A stretch of 46,549 nucleotides of DNA. It comes from Roseomonas sp. (lineage in GTDB: Bacteria; Pseudomonadota; Alphaproteobacteria; Acetobacterales; Acetobacteraceae). Of this stretch, positions 8,508-16,640 are shown in pieces. Position 1 is the first letter of the stretch. Each line of letters opens with the position of its first letter. The stretch spans positions 1-46,549 of the forward strand of contig JADCGA010000043.1 of NCBI GenBank assembly GCA_020249265.1, given 5' to 3'. The notes below the pieces were generated by a model. It was not told the DNA's origin. It did no database searches and saw only the letters and a program-made list of their open reading frames with translations. Made by a program: the position numbers and the translations under genes.

Positions 8508-8933
8508 GTGTTGAACCTCATCAAACTCTCAGTCGGTCCCAAGGATGTCGCGGCGCTGGCGGCCTTGCAGGCACTCCGCCTGAAGGAAGATCCGCCCTTG
8601 CGCGCCTGGACGCGCATGTTCCCGAAGCGTGTGGAGGAACTCTGCAATGGTGGCTCCATCTATTGGGTGATTGGCGGCTTCATCCGCGTGCGCCAGCGCA
8701 TTCTGGAAATCCGCGAGGAAGAATGGGACGACAAAACCCCCTGCGCGGCCCTGGTGCTGGATCCTGCGCTGGTGGCGGTGGAAGCCCGCCAGATGAAACC
8801 CTTCCAGGGCTGGCGCTATTTGAAGCCGGAAGAAGCGCCGGCGGATGTGAACCAGGCCCGCCCGCCAACCCGTGGCCTGGAAGCCCTGCCGCCCAAGTTA
8901 AGGCGCGATTTGGCCGAGCTCTGCCTGATCTGA
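8508..8933 (+). CDS. DUF1489 family protein
   Basis: The protein is 141 residues from GTG 8508 (TTG 8511 is equally possible) and reads NLIKLSVGPKDVAAL, then IYWVIGGFIRVRQRILEI and LVLDPALVAVEARQMKPFQGWRYL. This matches the DUF1489 family, conserved in alphaproteobacteria with no known function. It has no signal peptide or membrane segment, so it is probably cytoplasmic. The WRYL and QGWRY region and the basic first half could suggest nucleic-acid contact, but that is speculation. It lies behind purD in the same orientation and is followed by a strong terminator at 9071-9107. Confidence 0.8.
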   Translation: MLNLIKLSVGPKDVAALAALQALRLKEDPPLRAWTRMFPKRVEELCNGGSIYWVIGGFIRVRQRILEIREEEWDDKTPCAALVLDPALVAVEARQMKPFQGWRYLKPEEAPADVNQARPPTRGLEALPPKLRRDLAELCLI

Positions 8934-9070
8934 AGCGGCCTCGCCATTCTTGACAAAAATTAAGGTGCCGCTCACGGGGAGGAGAGGTCAAGCCTGTCAC
9001 CTTGCTCTTGTCGCGCGGCTAATTCCCGGCATGCCGCGCCGCAACTGGTGCGTCTTCGGATGGTACCTTT

Positions 9071-9107
9071 GGGCTGGCTGGTTAAACCCAGCCGGCCCTA
9101 TTTTTTT
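9071..9107 (+). terminator. Intrinsic terminator for purD-DUF1489 transcript
   Basis: An 11-bp stem (9071-9081 with 9088-9098, one G-T pair) with a 6-base loop is followed by TATTTTTTT (9099-9107). It is oriented for the + strand. The T-run is the last two lysine codons of the convergent hyfI read on the other strand, so the terminator overlaps the end of hyfI. Confidence 0.8.
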
Positions 9108-9628
9108 GCCGCTTCCGTCTCCAGCAGGGAAAGTAGCCCTTCCAGCAATTGCGCGGGCGTAGGCGGGCAGCCCGGAATCAGCAAATCCACCGGCAGCACG
9201 GCGGCAATGCCGTTTTCCACCGCGTAGGAACCTTTGAAGACGCCGCCATCCACGGCGCAATCGCCGGCTGCCACCACCCAGCGCGGTTCGGGCGTGCTGG
9301 CAAGCGCGCGTTCCAATGCTTCGCGCATGTTCAAACAAGCGGGACCCGTCACCAGCAACACATCGGCATGTTTGGGTGAGGCGACAAAGCGCAGCCCGAA
9401 GCGTTCCAGATCATAAACAACATTCTGCAACGCATTCACTTCCAGCTCGCAGCCATTGCAGGAACCGCTATCCACTTCCCGGATCGCGAGGCTGCGGCCC
9501 AGCCGCGCTCGGCTTGTCGCGGCCAGCCTTTCGCCCAAAGCCTGGATGGTCTCCCGCGGCACCAGCGGCGCATTATCCGTGAGGGGCTTCGCGAATAGCG
9601 CGCGGGCAAGCTTCGGCCACAGCATCAC
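9098..9628 (-). CDS. hyfI: NuoB/HyfI-like small subunit of an Ehr-type complex
   Basis: This 176-residue protein is the NuoB/HyfI-like subunit that holds a single [4Fe-4S] cluster (N2-like). The expected ligands are present: CNGCE (Cys57, Cys60), GDC (Cys124) and PGCPP (Cys154). It would sit against the HyfG-like subunit at the membrane face. The start is GTG 9628, which overlaps the hyfG stop by 4 bases (GTGA); ATG 9625 is an alternative. It is the last gene of hyfC-hyfE-hyfF-hyfG-hyfI. The symbol follows the hydrogenase-4 naming; the missing NiFe ligands in the partner argue against hydrogenase activity. Confidence 0.85.
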   Translation of the reverse strand: MMLWPKLARALFAKPLTDNAPLVPRETIQALGERLAATSRARLGRSLAIREVDSGSCNGCELEVNALQNVVYDLERFGLRFVASPKHADVLLVTGPACLNMREALERALASTPEPRWVVAAGDCAVDGGVFKGSYAVENGIAAVLPVDLLIPGCPPTPAQLLEGLLSLLETEAAKK

Positions 9629-11139
9629 AAATCCACCCCGCTATAGGAACAATTGAAGGATTTATTGCAAAGCGGGAAATCAGCGACGATATTGTCTTCA
9701 ATCGCCGCCTCCAACAGTGGCCATTGCAGCCAGGAAGGATCACGCGGGAAGATGCCGCGGATCAGCCCGCCATCATCAAGCGCAATCCAATGCAGGCATT
9801 CACCACGAAAGCCTTCAATCATCGCAACACCTTCGCCGGCGCGCACTGGCAGCGGCGCCATCAACTCGCCGGATGGAAGGCTGGCCAAAACTTGCCGCAC
9901 AAGGGCGATGGATTGGCCGAGTTCAGTCACGCGAATCCTCACCCGCGCATCCACATCGCCCGCTTCCAGCACCGGCACATCAAAACGCAGCGTTGGATAG
10001 GGAAGGTTTTGCGGCAGGCGGCGTGCGTCAAAATCGCGGCCAGAAGCGCGGCCCACATGCCCGCCGGCAGCAAAGCTGCGCGCCAGATCGGGGCGCAAAT
10101 ATCCGGTGGTCACCACGCGATCCTGCAAGCTGGCATGGGCCTCATAAATCTGCATCAGTGATGGGATTTCCGCCTCCACCGCATCCAGCGCGGCCAGAAT
10201 CGCCTCGGCCCCGCGCGGCGCGATATCTGGCACGACACCACCTGGTAAAACGCGGTCCGTCATCAGCCGATGGCCGAAAGCAGCGGCGATGGCGCGCAAC
10301 ACGCCTTCGCGCAGAAAACCGCAGCGCGCATGGGGGAAGGCGAAGGCTGCGTCGTTGCAGACAAAACCCCAATCATTCAGGTGATTATGGATGCGTTCCA
10401 ATTCCAGCATCAGCGCGCGCAAATGCAGCGCGCGTGGTGGCGGCGCCACACCAAGTGCCGCTTCTACCGCCGCCGAGAACGCCCAGGAATGCGCAACCGT
10501 TGTATCGCCGGAAAGCCGCGCCGCATAACGCACAGCGGCACGGGGCGACGTGCCAAGCATGAGCGAAAGCGTGCCCTTATGCGTGTAGCCCAGCCGCTGT
10601 TCCAACCGCACCACCAATTCTCCCTGCACGGAAAAGCGGAAATGCCCTGGTTCGATCACGCCAGCATGAATGGGGCCAACAGGGATTTGGTGAATGCCTT
10701 CCCCTTCCACCGGCAGAAATTCCGGCTGCGGTGGCTCGCCAGAAAAGGGGATGGGTTTGGCGGCGAGTGGGTGGCGTAAAGGCCAGCGCCCATGATCCAG
10801 CCAGGGGCGCAAATCAACCGCACCCTCGGCGCGGTGGCCCCATAATTCCAGGATCATGCGTTCAAACCGCACCGCGCCAGGGCGCGCGGGGGAAAGCGCG
10901 GCGTAATTCCACCCTGCCGCCGGCGTTGAAGCGAGTACGGCTTCCGCGCTTGCTTCATGCAGGAAGCAGACATGCACCTGCGTTGCATCCGCCCAAAGCC
11001 CGAGCAGCGCCAATGCCGGTTCCTGCTGCAAGGCCGCCGGCAATTGCCCCCATGCGGTCGGGGAAAGCAAAAACCGCTCATAAGGCTTTGCCCCTTGTGG
11101 ATTGCCGCTGCGAATCAGGCTGGAAGCCGGGCCATTCAT
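9625..11139 (-). CDS. hyfG: HyfG/NuoCD-like large subunit without NiFe-binding cysteines
   Basis: This 504-residue protein joins a NuoC-like N-terminal domain and a NuoD/hydrogenase-large-subunit domain, as in HyfG and HycE. The conserved large-subunit helix is seen (GYTHKGTLSLMLG, ELERIHNHLND). Where [NiFe] hydrogenases have CxxC near residue 210 this protein reads RLSGDTTVAH, and at the C-terminus the usual DPCxxC is NKSFNCSYSGVDL with one Cys (Cys497; Cys491 lies nearby). The NiFe site therefore cannot be built in the usual way. This fits the energy-converting hydrogenase-related (Ehr) complexes, whose substrate is unknown. ATG 11139 overlaps the hyfF stop as ATGA; an earlier in-frame start (11295) lies inside hyfF and is rejected. 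Confidence 0.85.
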   Translation of the reverse strand: MNGPASSLIRSGNPQGAKPYERFLLSPTAWGQLPAALQQEPALALLGLWADATQVHVCFLHEASAEAVLASTPAAGWNYAALSPARPGAVRFERMILELWGHRAEGAVDLRPWLDHGRWPLRHPLAAKPIPFSGEPPQPEFLPVEGEGIHQIPVGPIHAGVIEPGHFRFSVQGELVVRLEQRLGYTHKGTLSLMLGTSPRAAVRYAARLSGDTTVAHSWAFSAAVEAALGVAPPPRALHLRALMLELERIHNHLNDWGFVCNDAAFAFPHARCGFLREGVLRAIAAAFGHRLMTDRVLPGGVVPDIAPRGAEAILAALDAVEAEIPSLMQIYEAHASLQDRVVTTGYLRPDLARSFAAGGHVGRASGRDFDARRLPQNLPYPTLRFDVPVLEAGDVDARVRIRVTELGQSIALVRQVLASLPSGELMAPLPVRAGEGVAMIEGFRGECLHWIALDDGGLIRGIFPRDPSWLQWPLLEAAIEDNIVADFPLCNKSFNCSYSGVDL

Positions 11140-12566
11140 CCGATCATCCCCGCCGCCGCCTTGAGGAAACTGCTGAAGAGCGACGGCATGGCAAGCCCCA
11201 ACAACAACGCCATCGCCAGATGCAGCCAAAGCGGCACGAACACCGCAAGCCCACCGCTTACCGGCGCCACATCTGGCGTGGCCGTACCGAAACAAAGTGC
11301 TTGCAGCGTATGGATCAGCGCTGTCATCGCCACCACCAGGCCAAGCACAAGCGCCGCAGCAAGCCAGGGCTGCGCCGCCATGGCGGCATTCAGCACGGCG
11401 TATTCAGACGCAAACAAAAGGAAGGGCGGCAGCCCGGCAATGGCGCCAATCGCCAACGCCAAACCCCAACCAAGCCAGGGATCACTTGCCACCAGCCCTG
11501 AAATATCCGCGAGTTTCTGGCTACCCTTTTGCTGCACGGCGCGCCCAATACCGAAGAAAATCGCGCTTTTCACCAGGGAATGGCCGACCATATGCAGCAA
11601 TCCCGCGAGCGTTGCCGCCGGGCCACCAACACCAAAGGCAAAGGCGGCGATGCCCATATGTTCAATGGAACTCCAACCAAAAAAGCGCCGCGCGTCTCGC
11701 CGCCGCCAAAGGGCCAGCGATGCCAGCAGCACGGAAGCAAGCCCCAGCGCCATCAGCAAAGGCCCGACCGCAATGGTACCGGGATGTGCGCCGACAATCG
11801 CCTTTGCACGCAGCACGGCCAGCATGGCGGCATTCAGCAAAAGCCCGGACAGCACAGCAGAAATCGCAATTGGGCCTTCCGCATGCGCATCAGGCAGCCA
11901 GGAATGCAGCGGCACCAGGCCCGCCTTGGTGCCATAGCCCACCAGCAGGAAAACGAAAGCCAGGTTCAGCGTATCCGCATCACACCGCGCGGCAACGCGC
12001 CGCAGTGCCGCCCAGGAAAGCCCGCTTTCCGCATCCAGCAATGCTTGCGCGGCAGAATAGAGCAGAATCGTGCCGAATAGCGCCAGCGCAATGCCAAAGC
12101 CGCAGAGCATGAAGAATTTCCACGCTGCTTCCATCGCCGCCGGCGTACGATGGACCGCCACCATCAGCACGCTGGCAAGTGTGGCGATTTCAATCGCCAC
12201 CCAAAGCACGCCAAGATTATCCGACAGCAGCGCGAGGTATTGCGCGCCGAGAAACACCTGAAAGGCGCCGTTATAGGCACGGATACGCCAATGATCAAAA
12301 CCCTCTGCCGCCAGTGTGGCCGCCGAGAAGATGGCGGTGGTCAAAGCCACAAAGGACGCCAGCAGCACAAAGGGCAGGTTCAGCGCATCAATCCGCGTCC
12401 AACCCTGTTCGCCATGCGGCACCGTAAACAGCGCCAAGGCCAGCAGAAAGGAAATACCTGCGCAGCCAATATTCACCGCCGCCGCGATGCGGAGCCTTGG
12501 CAAAGCGAGCAAGACCAGCGCGCCTACCCAGGGGAAGAACACCATGATCCAGGGCAGCGGCATCAT
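11136..12566 (-). CDS. hyfF: HyfF/NuoN-like antiporter-type membrane subunit
   Basis: This 476-residue, about 13-14-helix protein belongs to the Mrp antiporter/NuoL-M-N family. The ion-path residues are present: the Glu in WVAIEIATLASVLMVA, the Lys in GYGTKAGLVPLHSWLPDAHAEGP, and the His in LLHMVGHSLVKSAIFF. It is the only antiporter-like subunit in this cluster because hyfB is missing, so any proton or sodium pumping would rest on it. Both ends overlap neighbours by 4 bases (ATGA). Confidence 0.87.
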   Translation of the reverse strand: MMPLPWIMVFFPWVGALVLLALPRLRIAAAVNIGCAGISFLLALALFTVPHGEQGWTRIDALNLPFVLLASFVALTTAIFSAATLAAEGFDHWRIRAYNGAFQVFLGAQYLALLSDNLGVLWVAIEIATLASVLMVAVHRTPAAMEAAWKFFMLCGFGIALALFGTILLYSAAQALLDAESGLSWAALRRVAARCDADTLNLAFVFLLVGYGTKAGLVPLHSWLPDAHAEGPIAISAVLSGLLLNAAMLAVLRAKAIVGAHPGTIAVGPLLMALGLASVLLASLALWRRRDARRFFGWSSIEHMGIAAFAFGVGGPAATLAGLLHMVGHSLVKSAIFFGIGRAVQQKGSQKLADISGLVASDPWLGWGLALAIGAIAGLPPFLLFASEYAVLNAAMAAQPWLAAALVLGLVVAMTALIHTLQALCFGTATPDVAPVSGGLAVFVPLWLHLAMALLLGLAMPSLFSSFLKAAAGMIG

Positions 12567-13231
12567 TCGCCTTCTCCCCTGTGTGTATCCAGGCTTTCCG
12601 TATCCAGGCTTTGGAAGCTTTCGCCCATTTGCAGCGCGAAAACGCCAGCGATCACCGCCAGCATCAGCACCAAGGCTGCGGTGGAAAGTTCCATCACCAG
12701 CGGCATGCCGGCGACACCGACGGCAGCAAGGATCAAGCCGTTTTCAAGGCTGAGCAGCCCGATCACCTGGCTGATCAGATTGCGCCGCGTGATCATCATC
12801 AAGCCGCCCAGCAGCACCACGGAAAGCGCCAGCGCCAAATCTTCCCGCGCCAAGGCGCGCTGCCCGGCGGTGGCCGGCAGCACCACCAGAAGCGCGAAGC
12901 CCGCCAGCGCCACGCCAGCAATCAGCGAAACGCCAATGCCAAGCGCAGGATCAACGCCGCGCTGTAAATTGAAGCGCCGAACCAACCGATGCAGCGCGTA
13001 AGGGATCAGTACTGCCTTGGCGCCAAAGGCAATTGCCGCCGTCACGTAAAGCCCCGCCGCACCTTGCACATAGCCCTGCCATGCCGCAGCCAATGCCAGC
13101 AGCGCGCCCTGTGTCGCGAAGGCATTGATCACCGCCGAGATGCGCCGCTGATAGAGCAACACAAAGGACAGCAGCAGCACCGCCCCACCCAGCAGGTGTG
13201 CCAGATCATAGGGAAGCTGCCCGAAACTCAT
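12563..13231 (-). CDS. hyfE: HyfE-like membrane subunit
   Basis: This 222-residue protein has about seven hydrophobic segments and resembles HyfE, whose second half is related to NuoK. The NuoK-like region is around NLISQVIGLLSLENGLILAAVGVAG, with a conserved acidic residue in the membrane (the Glu of SLENG). It presumably links the HyfC and HyfF parts of the membrane arm. Start ATG 13231 overlaps the hyfC stop (ATGA), and its own stop overlaps hyfF in the same way. Confidence 0.83.
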   Translation of the reverse strand: MSFGQLPYDLAHLLGGAVLLLSFVLLYQRRISAVINAFATQGALLALAAAWQGYVQGAAGLYVTAAIAFGAKAVLIPYALHRLVRRFNLQRGVDPALGIGVSLIAGVALAGFALLVVLPATAGQRALAREDLALALSVVLLGGLMMITRRNLISQVIGLLSLENGLILAAVGVAGMPLVMELSTAALVLMLAVIAGVFALQMGESFQSLDTESLDTHRGEGE

Positions 13232-14202
13232 GATAGCCCCGTGGAGACAAAAAGGAACACCGCCCCCAACAAACCAAGCAGCAGCGCTGCGCCCAGGAAT
13301 TCCGGCACGCGAAAGACGCGCATCTTGGCGATCGCGCTTTCAAACACCGCCAGCGCAAAGGCAAGTGCGGCCATTTTCACGATGAACACCAGCAAACCGA
13401 TCACCCAGGCAATGGGCCCCGCCCCCGGCGCCGCCATGCCAAAGGGCAGAAACACCGCCGCCAATAACGCAAGCCACAGCGTCAGGCGCAAGGATGCCTG
13501 GAAATCCCAGAGTGCCAAATGCCGGCCAGAGGCTTCCAGGATCATCGCCTCATGCACCATGGTGAGTTCCAGATGCGTCGCGGGATTATCCACCGGGATG
13601 CGCGCGTTTTCGGCCACCGCCACCGCCAATAGCGCCACCGCCGCGAAGCCAAGCGACACGCGCAGCCCAAGCGCGCCTTCCTGGAAAATGCCGATGATCA
13701 CATCAAGATTCGTGGTGCCGGCCAGGATGGCGAAGATCAGCGCAGCCAAGACCAAGACAGGTTCCGCGAGCGCGGCAAAGGTCATCTCACGGGTCGCGCC
13801 AATACCGCCAAAGGCCGTGCCCACATCCATCCCCGCCAGCGCCATGGCAAAACGCGATAGCGCCAAAAGCCCTGCAATCAGCAGCAGATCCGCGAAAGGC
13901 GCCAGCACCATGCCGCGCGCAAAACTCGGCACCAGCGCTGCCGCCAATACAGCAGCGGCGAGCGCCACATAAGGCGCAGCGCGCGAAATAGCGGAGGCGT
14001 TTTCCGCAAGCACTGGGCGCTTCCGCAACAACTTCAGCAAGTCGCGCCAAGGCTGCAGGGGGTGCGGCCCGCGTCGCCCCATCAGCCGCGCCTTCAACCA
14101 GCGCACGCATCCCGTCAACACCGGCGCCAGCGCCAGGATCAGCGCCAAATGCAAAACCTGCGTGACAAGACTGATGAGGGTATTTGCAAAACCGCCACTC
14201 AT
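13228..14202 (-). CDS. hyfC: HyfC/NuoH-like membrane subunit
   Basis: This 324-residue multi-spanning protein is the NuoH/HyfC-like subunit that joins the peripheral arm to the membrane arm. Family features include GRRGPHPLQPWRDLLKLLRK near the N-terminus, DNPATHLELTMVHEAMILEASG in the middle and AIAKMRVFRVPEFLG at the end. ATG 14202 has a run of G upstream; a longer frame to 14304 adds a non-conserved extension. The stop of a short frame ending at 14199 overlaps this ATG as ATGA, the same junction type as in the rest of the operon, which hints that another gene once preceded it. Confidence 0.87.
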   Translation of the reverse strand: MSGGFANTLISLVTQVLHLALILALAPVLTGCVRWLKARLMGRRGPHPLQPWRDLLKLLRKRPVLAENASAISRAAPYVALAAAVLAAALVPSFARGMVLAPFADLLLIAGLLALSRFAMALAGMDVGTAFGGIGATREMTFAALAEPVLVLAALIFAILAGTTNLDVIIGIFQEGALGLRVSLGFAAVALLAVAVAENARIPVDNPATHLELTMVHEAMILEASGRHLALWDFQASLRLTLWLALLAAVFLPFGMAAPGAGPIAWVIGLLVFIVKMAALAFALAVFESAIAKMRVFRVPEFLGAALLLGLLGAVFLFVSTGLS

Positions 14203-14736
14203 TGCCGCGCCCCCCGGCCAGGGTTGCGCGTCGTAAGTTCGCAGAGGGTCGTCGCAGGTCGCCTTGGGGTTATTCCCCGTGCCTGAGATTGGCGCCCTCG
14301 CCAAGCCTTCCGGGCGCGAACGGTATCCTGCGGCGCGGCCTTGTCAGCCTGTGACCTTGTCTTAACGCGAAGGCGCTTGAACCTCGGCGCCAGGGCTTCC
14401 TGCCGCCTTGATGCGTCAATCCCGCCGCTGTAGCCATATGGCAGCGGCGAAGAAAGAAGCCACGCCTGATCCACATCCGCTGCTCGGAAGGTCTTGCTCA
14501 TCACCGATAGTGAATCAGAAATAGAGCAGGCCGGCCAGCAAATTCTCGGGCAGGCTTCTGGTTCCTATGCCTGCCAAAGCATTCTCGATTCGTGTCGAAT
14601 AGCTTAGCGGCTCGGAGAATGCGATCAAGGAAAGGTTTGGATCGGTTCCCATGAACCAACGTGCATGGGAGATCGTCCAGATCAAGACTCTCGACCTTAT
14701 GAACCCATCAGATCGAATATTGCCCCGAAACAACAA
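14203..14736. other. Gene-poor region upstream of hyfC
   Basis: About 530 bases without a convincing gene. On the - strand a short stretch at 14454-14501 looks like the first codons of a transposase (separate entry). The rest shows no protein family in any frame. It must hold the promoter of the hyf operon, but no clear -35/-10 pair was found. hyfB, which usually precedes hyfC, is not here. Confidence 0.6.
14454..14501 (-). pseudogene. Possible IS1182-like transposase start (remnant)
   Basis: The 16 codons MSKTFRAADVDQAWLL resemble the conserved first residues of IS1182-family (IS5-like DDE) transposases, which open with MSKTFRP..VDQ..LLPPS. After this point the reading frame stays open to 14199 but the protein no longer looks like a transposase. 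I read it as a short fragment left after deletion. The match is short and from memory of the family, so it could be chance. Confidence 0.38.
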
Positions 14737-14757
14737 AAGGGCGGGAAACCCGCCCTT
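14737..14757 (-). terminator. Intrinsic terminator of rpmG
   Basis: A perfect 9-bp stem (AAGGGCGGG, read on the - strand, with its complement) with a 3-base loop is followed on the - strand by TTTTGTTGTTT. It lies 36 bases after the rpmG stop and is a textbook terminator for it. Confidence 0.85.
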
Positions 14758-14793
14758 GCCGCGATAACCCAAAGGGTCTCTCGCGCCGGCAGT

Positions 14794-14961
14794 CTATTTG
14801 ATCTTGGCTTCGCGGAACACCACGTGCTTGCGCGCCACCGGATCATACTTCTTCTTTTCCATTTTGCCGGTCATGTTCCGGGTATTCTTCTTCGTCACAT
14901 AGAAATAACCCGTCTCCGCGCTGCTCACGAGGCGAATGAGGATTGTGTTCGATTTGGCCAT
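14794..14961 (-). CDS. rpmG: 50S ribosomal protein L33
   Basis: The 55-residue product [20 protein letters not shown], followed by [19 protein letters not shown] and a C-terminal VVFREAKIK, is ribosomal protein L33. It is the Cys-free form, with no CxxC zinc knuckles. ATG 14961 is the conserved start; a longer frame to 14988 adds MAGGVELLT and is not used. It follows the S41 protease gene by about 100 bases on the same strand and has its own terminator. Confidence 0.96.
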   Translation of the reverse strand: MAKSNTILIRLVSSAETGYFYVTKKNTRNMTGKMEKKKYDPVARKHVVFREAKIK

Positions 14962-15065
14962 GGTCAACAACTCCACCCCGCCGGCCAATGGGCCGGTAGT
15001 TTCCTTGCGCCTTTCCTAAGCATGCCGAAGTTTTCGTCAAGGGGAAAAGAATGCTGGCCCCGATC

Positions 15066-16640
15066 TCAGCGCATCAGCGCCGCTTGATAGGCCGCTGCAT
15101 CCAAAACCAGCGCCTGGGCGAAATCCGCATCCCGCTCAATCCCATCCAGCCCGGGGCAAGTCTCCCGCAGCACGCTGGCCTCAAGGGCCGAAACCGGCGC
15201 GCGGAGCGCGCGCAGCCGCGCCAGCACCGCGCCCATAGGTTGCTGCCCGGCGCGTAAGGCTGCCAGGGCGGTCGCCGCGGCCTCATCCCCGCCCGCGGTG
15301 CAAAGCGCCGGCAAAAGCCCCGTCCCCTGCAAGGGCCAGCCAGAAGGCATGATGATGCGCGACCAGCTCAGCTGCAATTCGCCACCATTGGGCAAGGGCA
15401 GCAGAATTTGCACCAAGCCCTTGCCTTGGGTGCCGGTGCCGAGCACTGCCGCCCGGCCGCGCTCCGCCAATGCCGCCGCCAGGATTTCCGCCGCCGAGGC
15501 GGTACGCCCATCCACCATCACGACAATCGGCAACCCCTGGGAAAGATCACTTGCCGAGGCGGCGTAGCGCCGATTGGCCTCCGAATGGCGTCCGGCAGTG
15601 TTCACAATCTCCCCGCCATCCAGGAAGATATCCGCCACCGCAACGGCTTGGGTCAGGACGCCGCCACGATTACCGCGCAAATCCAAGACCAATGCTCGCG
15701 GAGGGTTGGTGCCGGCGAAAGCGGCCTCGACAAAGCCAGTCACCTGGGCCGAGGTCAGCGCGGTAAAGCCTGAGACACGCAAATGCAGCACGCCATCGCG
15801 GCTTGCCGCCGTGACGGTTTCCACGCGCAACGCCACGCGGCGGAGCGTCACATTCCGCCGGCGCCCGGCGCGCTGTGTCACCAGCGTTACCTCGGTCTCA
15901 GGCGCACCTTCCAGCAACAATTCGGCACCAGGCAGGTCATTGGCAAGGACCATTTCATCATCAACGGTCAACAGCCGATCACCCACACGAATTCCTGCCG
16001 CAGCCGCCGGGCTGTCGCGCGTGACGGCGGCCACCAGCACCTGGCCACGCTGCGCTGCAAGCCTAAGGCCGACACCGCCCTGCCCAAGCCGCCTTTCGCG
16101 CGCAAACTGTGCCTCTTCCGGCGTCACATAGCGGCTGAAAGGGTCAAGATGGCCGAAAATTGCCGAAAAGCCGGCGCGCAGCAGCCTATCCCGGCCCTGA
16201 TCGCGAATAGCGGATGAGGCCGCCCAAGCCGCTTCCTGGAATGGCATCAGCGCTTCGGCGGCGGTCATGCCAATGGCGTCCGGCTTGCCGCGCGTGGAAT
16301 CACTCGGCAGCACGCGGCTGATCAGCACCCGGCGCGCCCTTATCAGGCGCAATTCGCGCCCCTGTCGTTCAACCCGGAGGCTTGGATCATGCGCCGTAAA
16401 TCCCGCGAGGCCCCAGGTGATCAGATCACTTGGCAGCGCGCGTTCCATATGCCGGTCCAGAATGGCGGCAAAGCCGGCAGCGAAAACCTGGCGCATTTCC
16501 TCTCGTGGAAAGGCAGGGATCGCTTCATGCGCGCCAGCACGCGGCACATCCTGGGCCAGCGCCACGCCAAGCGGTACGGCGTAAAGACACGCCAGCACAA
16601 CCAATAACGCGGAAAGGATCAGCCGCGCGCGCTGGCTCAG
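15066..16640 (-). CDS. S41 family (C-terminal processing) peptidase
   Basis: The protein is an exported or membrane-anchored serine protease of the CtpA/Prc type, about 520 residues. Order: hydrophobic export or anchor segment (RLILSALLVVLACLYAVPLGVALA), an N-terminal helical region, a PDZ domain (GVGLRLAAQRGQVLVAAVTRDSPAAAAGIRVGDRL), then the S41 core with the catalytic Ser in DGRTASAAEILAAAL and Lys in GTQGKGLVQ. The start is uncertain: the only in-frame ATG (16826) overlaps rnr by 190 bases. CTG 16640, TTG 16604 and GTG 16598 are the remaining candidates. I give 16640 because it overlaps the rnr stop by 4 bases (CTGA), like other junctions here, and keeps the whole hydrophobic segment. Confidence 0.82.
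   Translation of the reverse strand: MSQRARLILSALLVVLACLYAVPLGVALAQDVPRAGAHEAIPAFPREEMRQVFAAGFAAILDRHMERALPSDLITWGLAGFTAHDPSLRVERQGRELRLIRARRVLISRVLPSDSTRGKPDAIGMTAAEALMPFQEAAWAASSAIRDQGRDRLLRAGFSAIFGHLDPFSRYVTPEEAQFARERRLGQGGVGLRLAAQRGQVLVAAVTRDSPAAAAGIRVGDRLLTVDDEMVLANDLPGAELLLEGAPETEVTLVTQRAGRRRNVTLRRVALRVETVTAASRDGVLHLRVSGFTALTSAQVTGFVEAAFAGTNPPRALVLDLRGNRGGVLTQAVAVADIFLDGGEIVNTAGRHSEANRRYAASASDLSQGLPIVVMVDGRTASAAEILAAALAERGRAAVLGTGTQGKGLVQILLPLPNGGELQLSWSRIIMPSGWPLQGTGLLPALCTAGGDEAAATALAALRAGQQPMGAVLARLRALRAPVSALEASVLRETCPGLDGIERDADFAQALVLDAAAYQAALMR

Noticed and set aside
9098-14202. Functional [NiFe] hydrogenase 4
   Set aside because: The NiFe cysteine motifs are absent from HyfG and no maturation or electron-carrier genes are near.
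14515-14772. 85-codon reading frame on the - strand before rpmG's terminator region
   Set aside because: No family resemblance, it runs through the rpmG terminator, and no ribosome binding site is seen.
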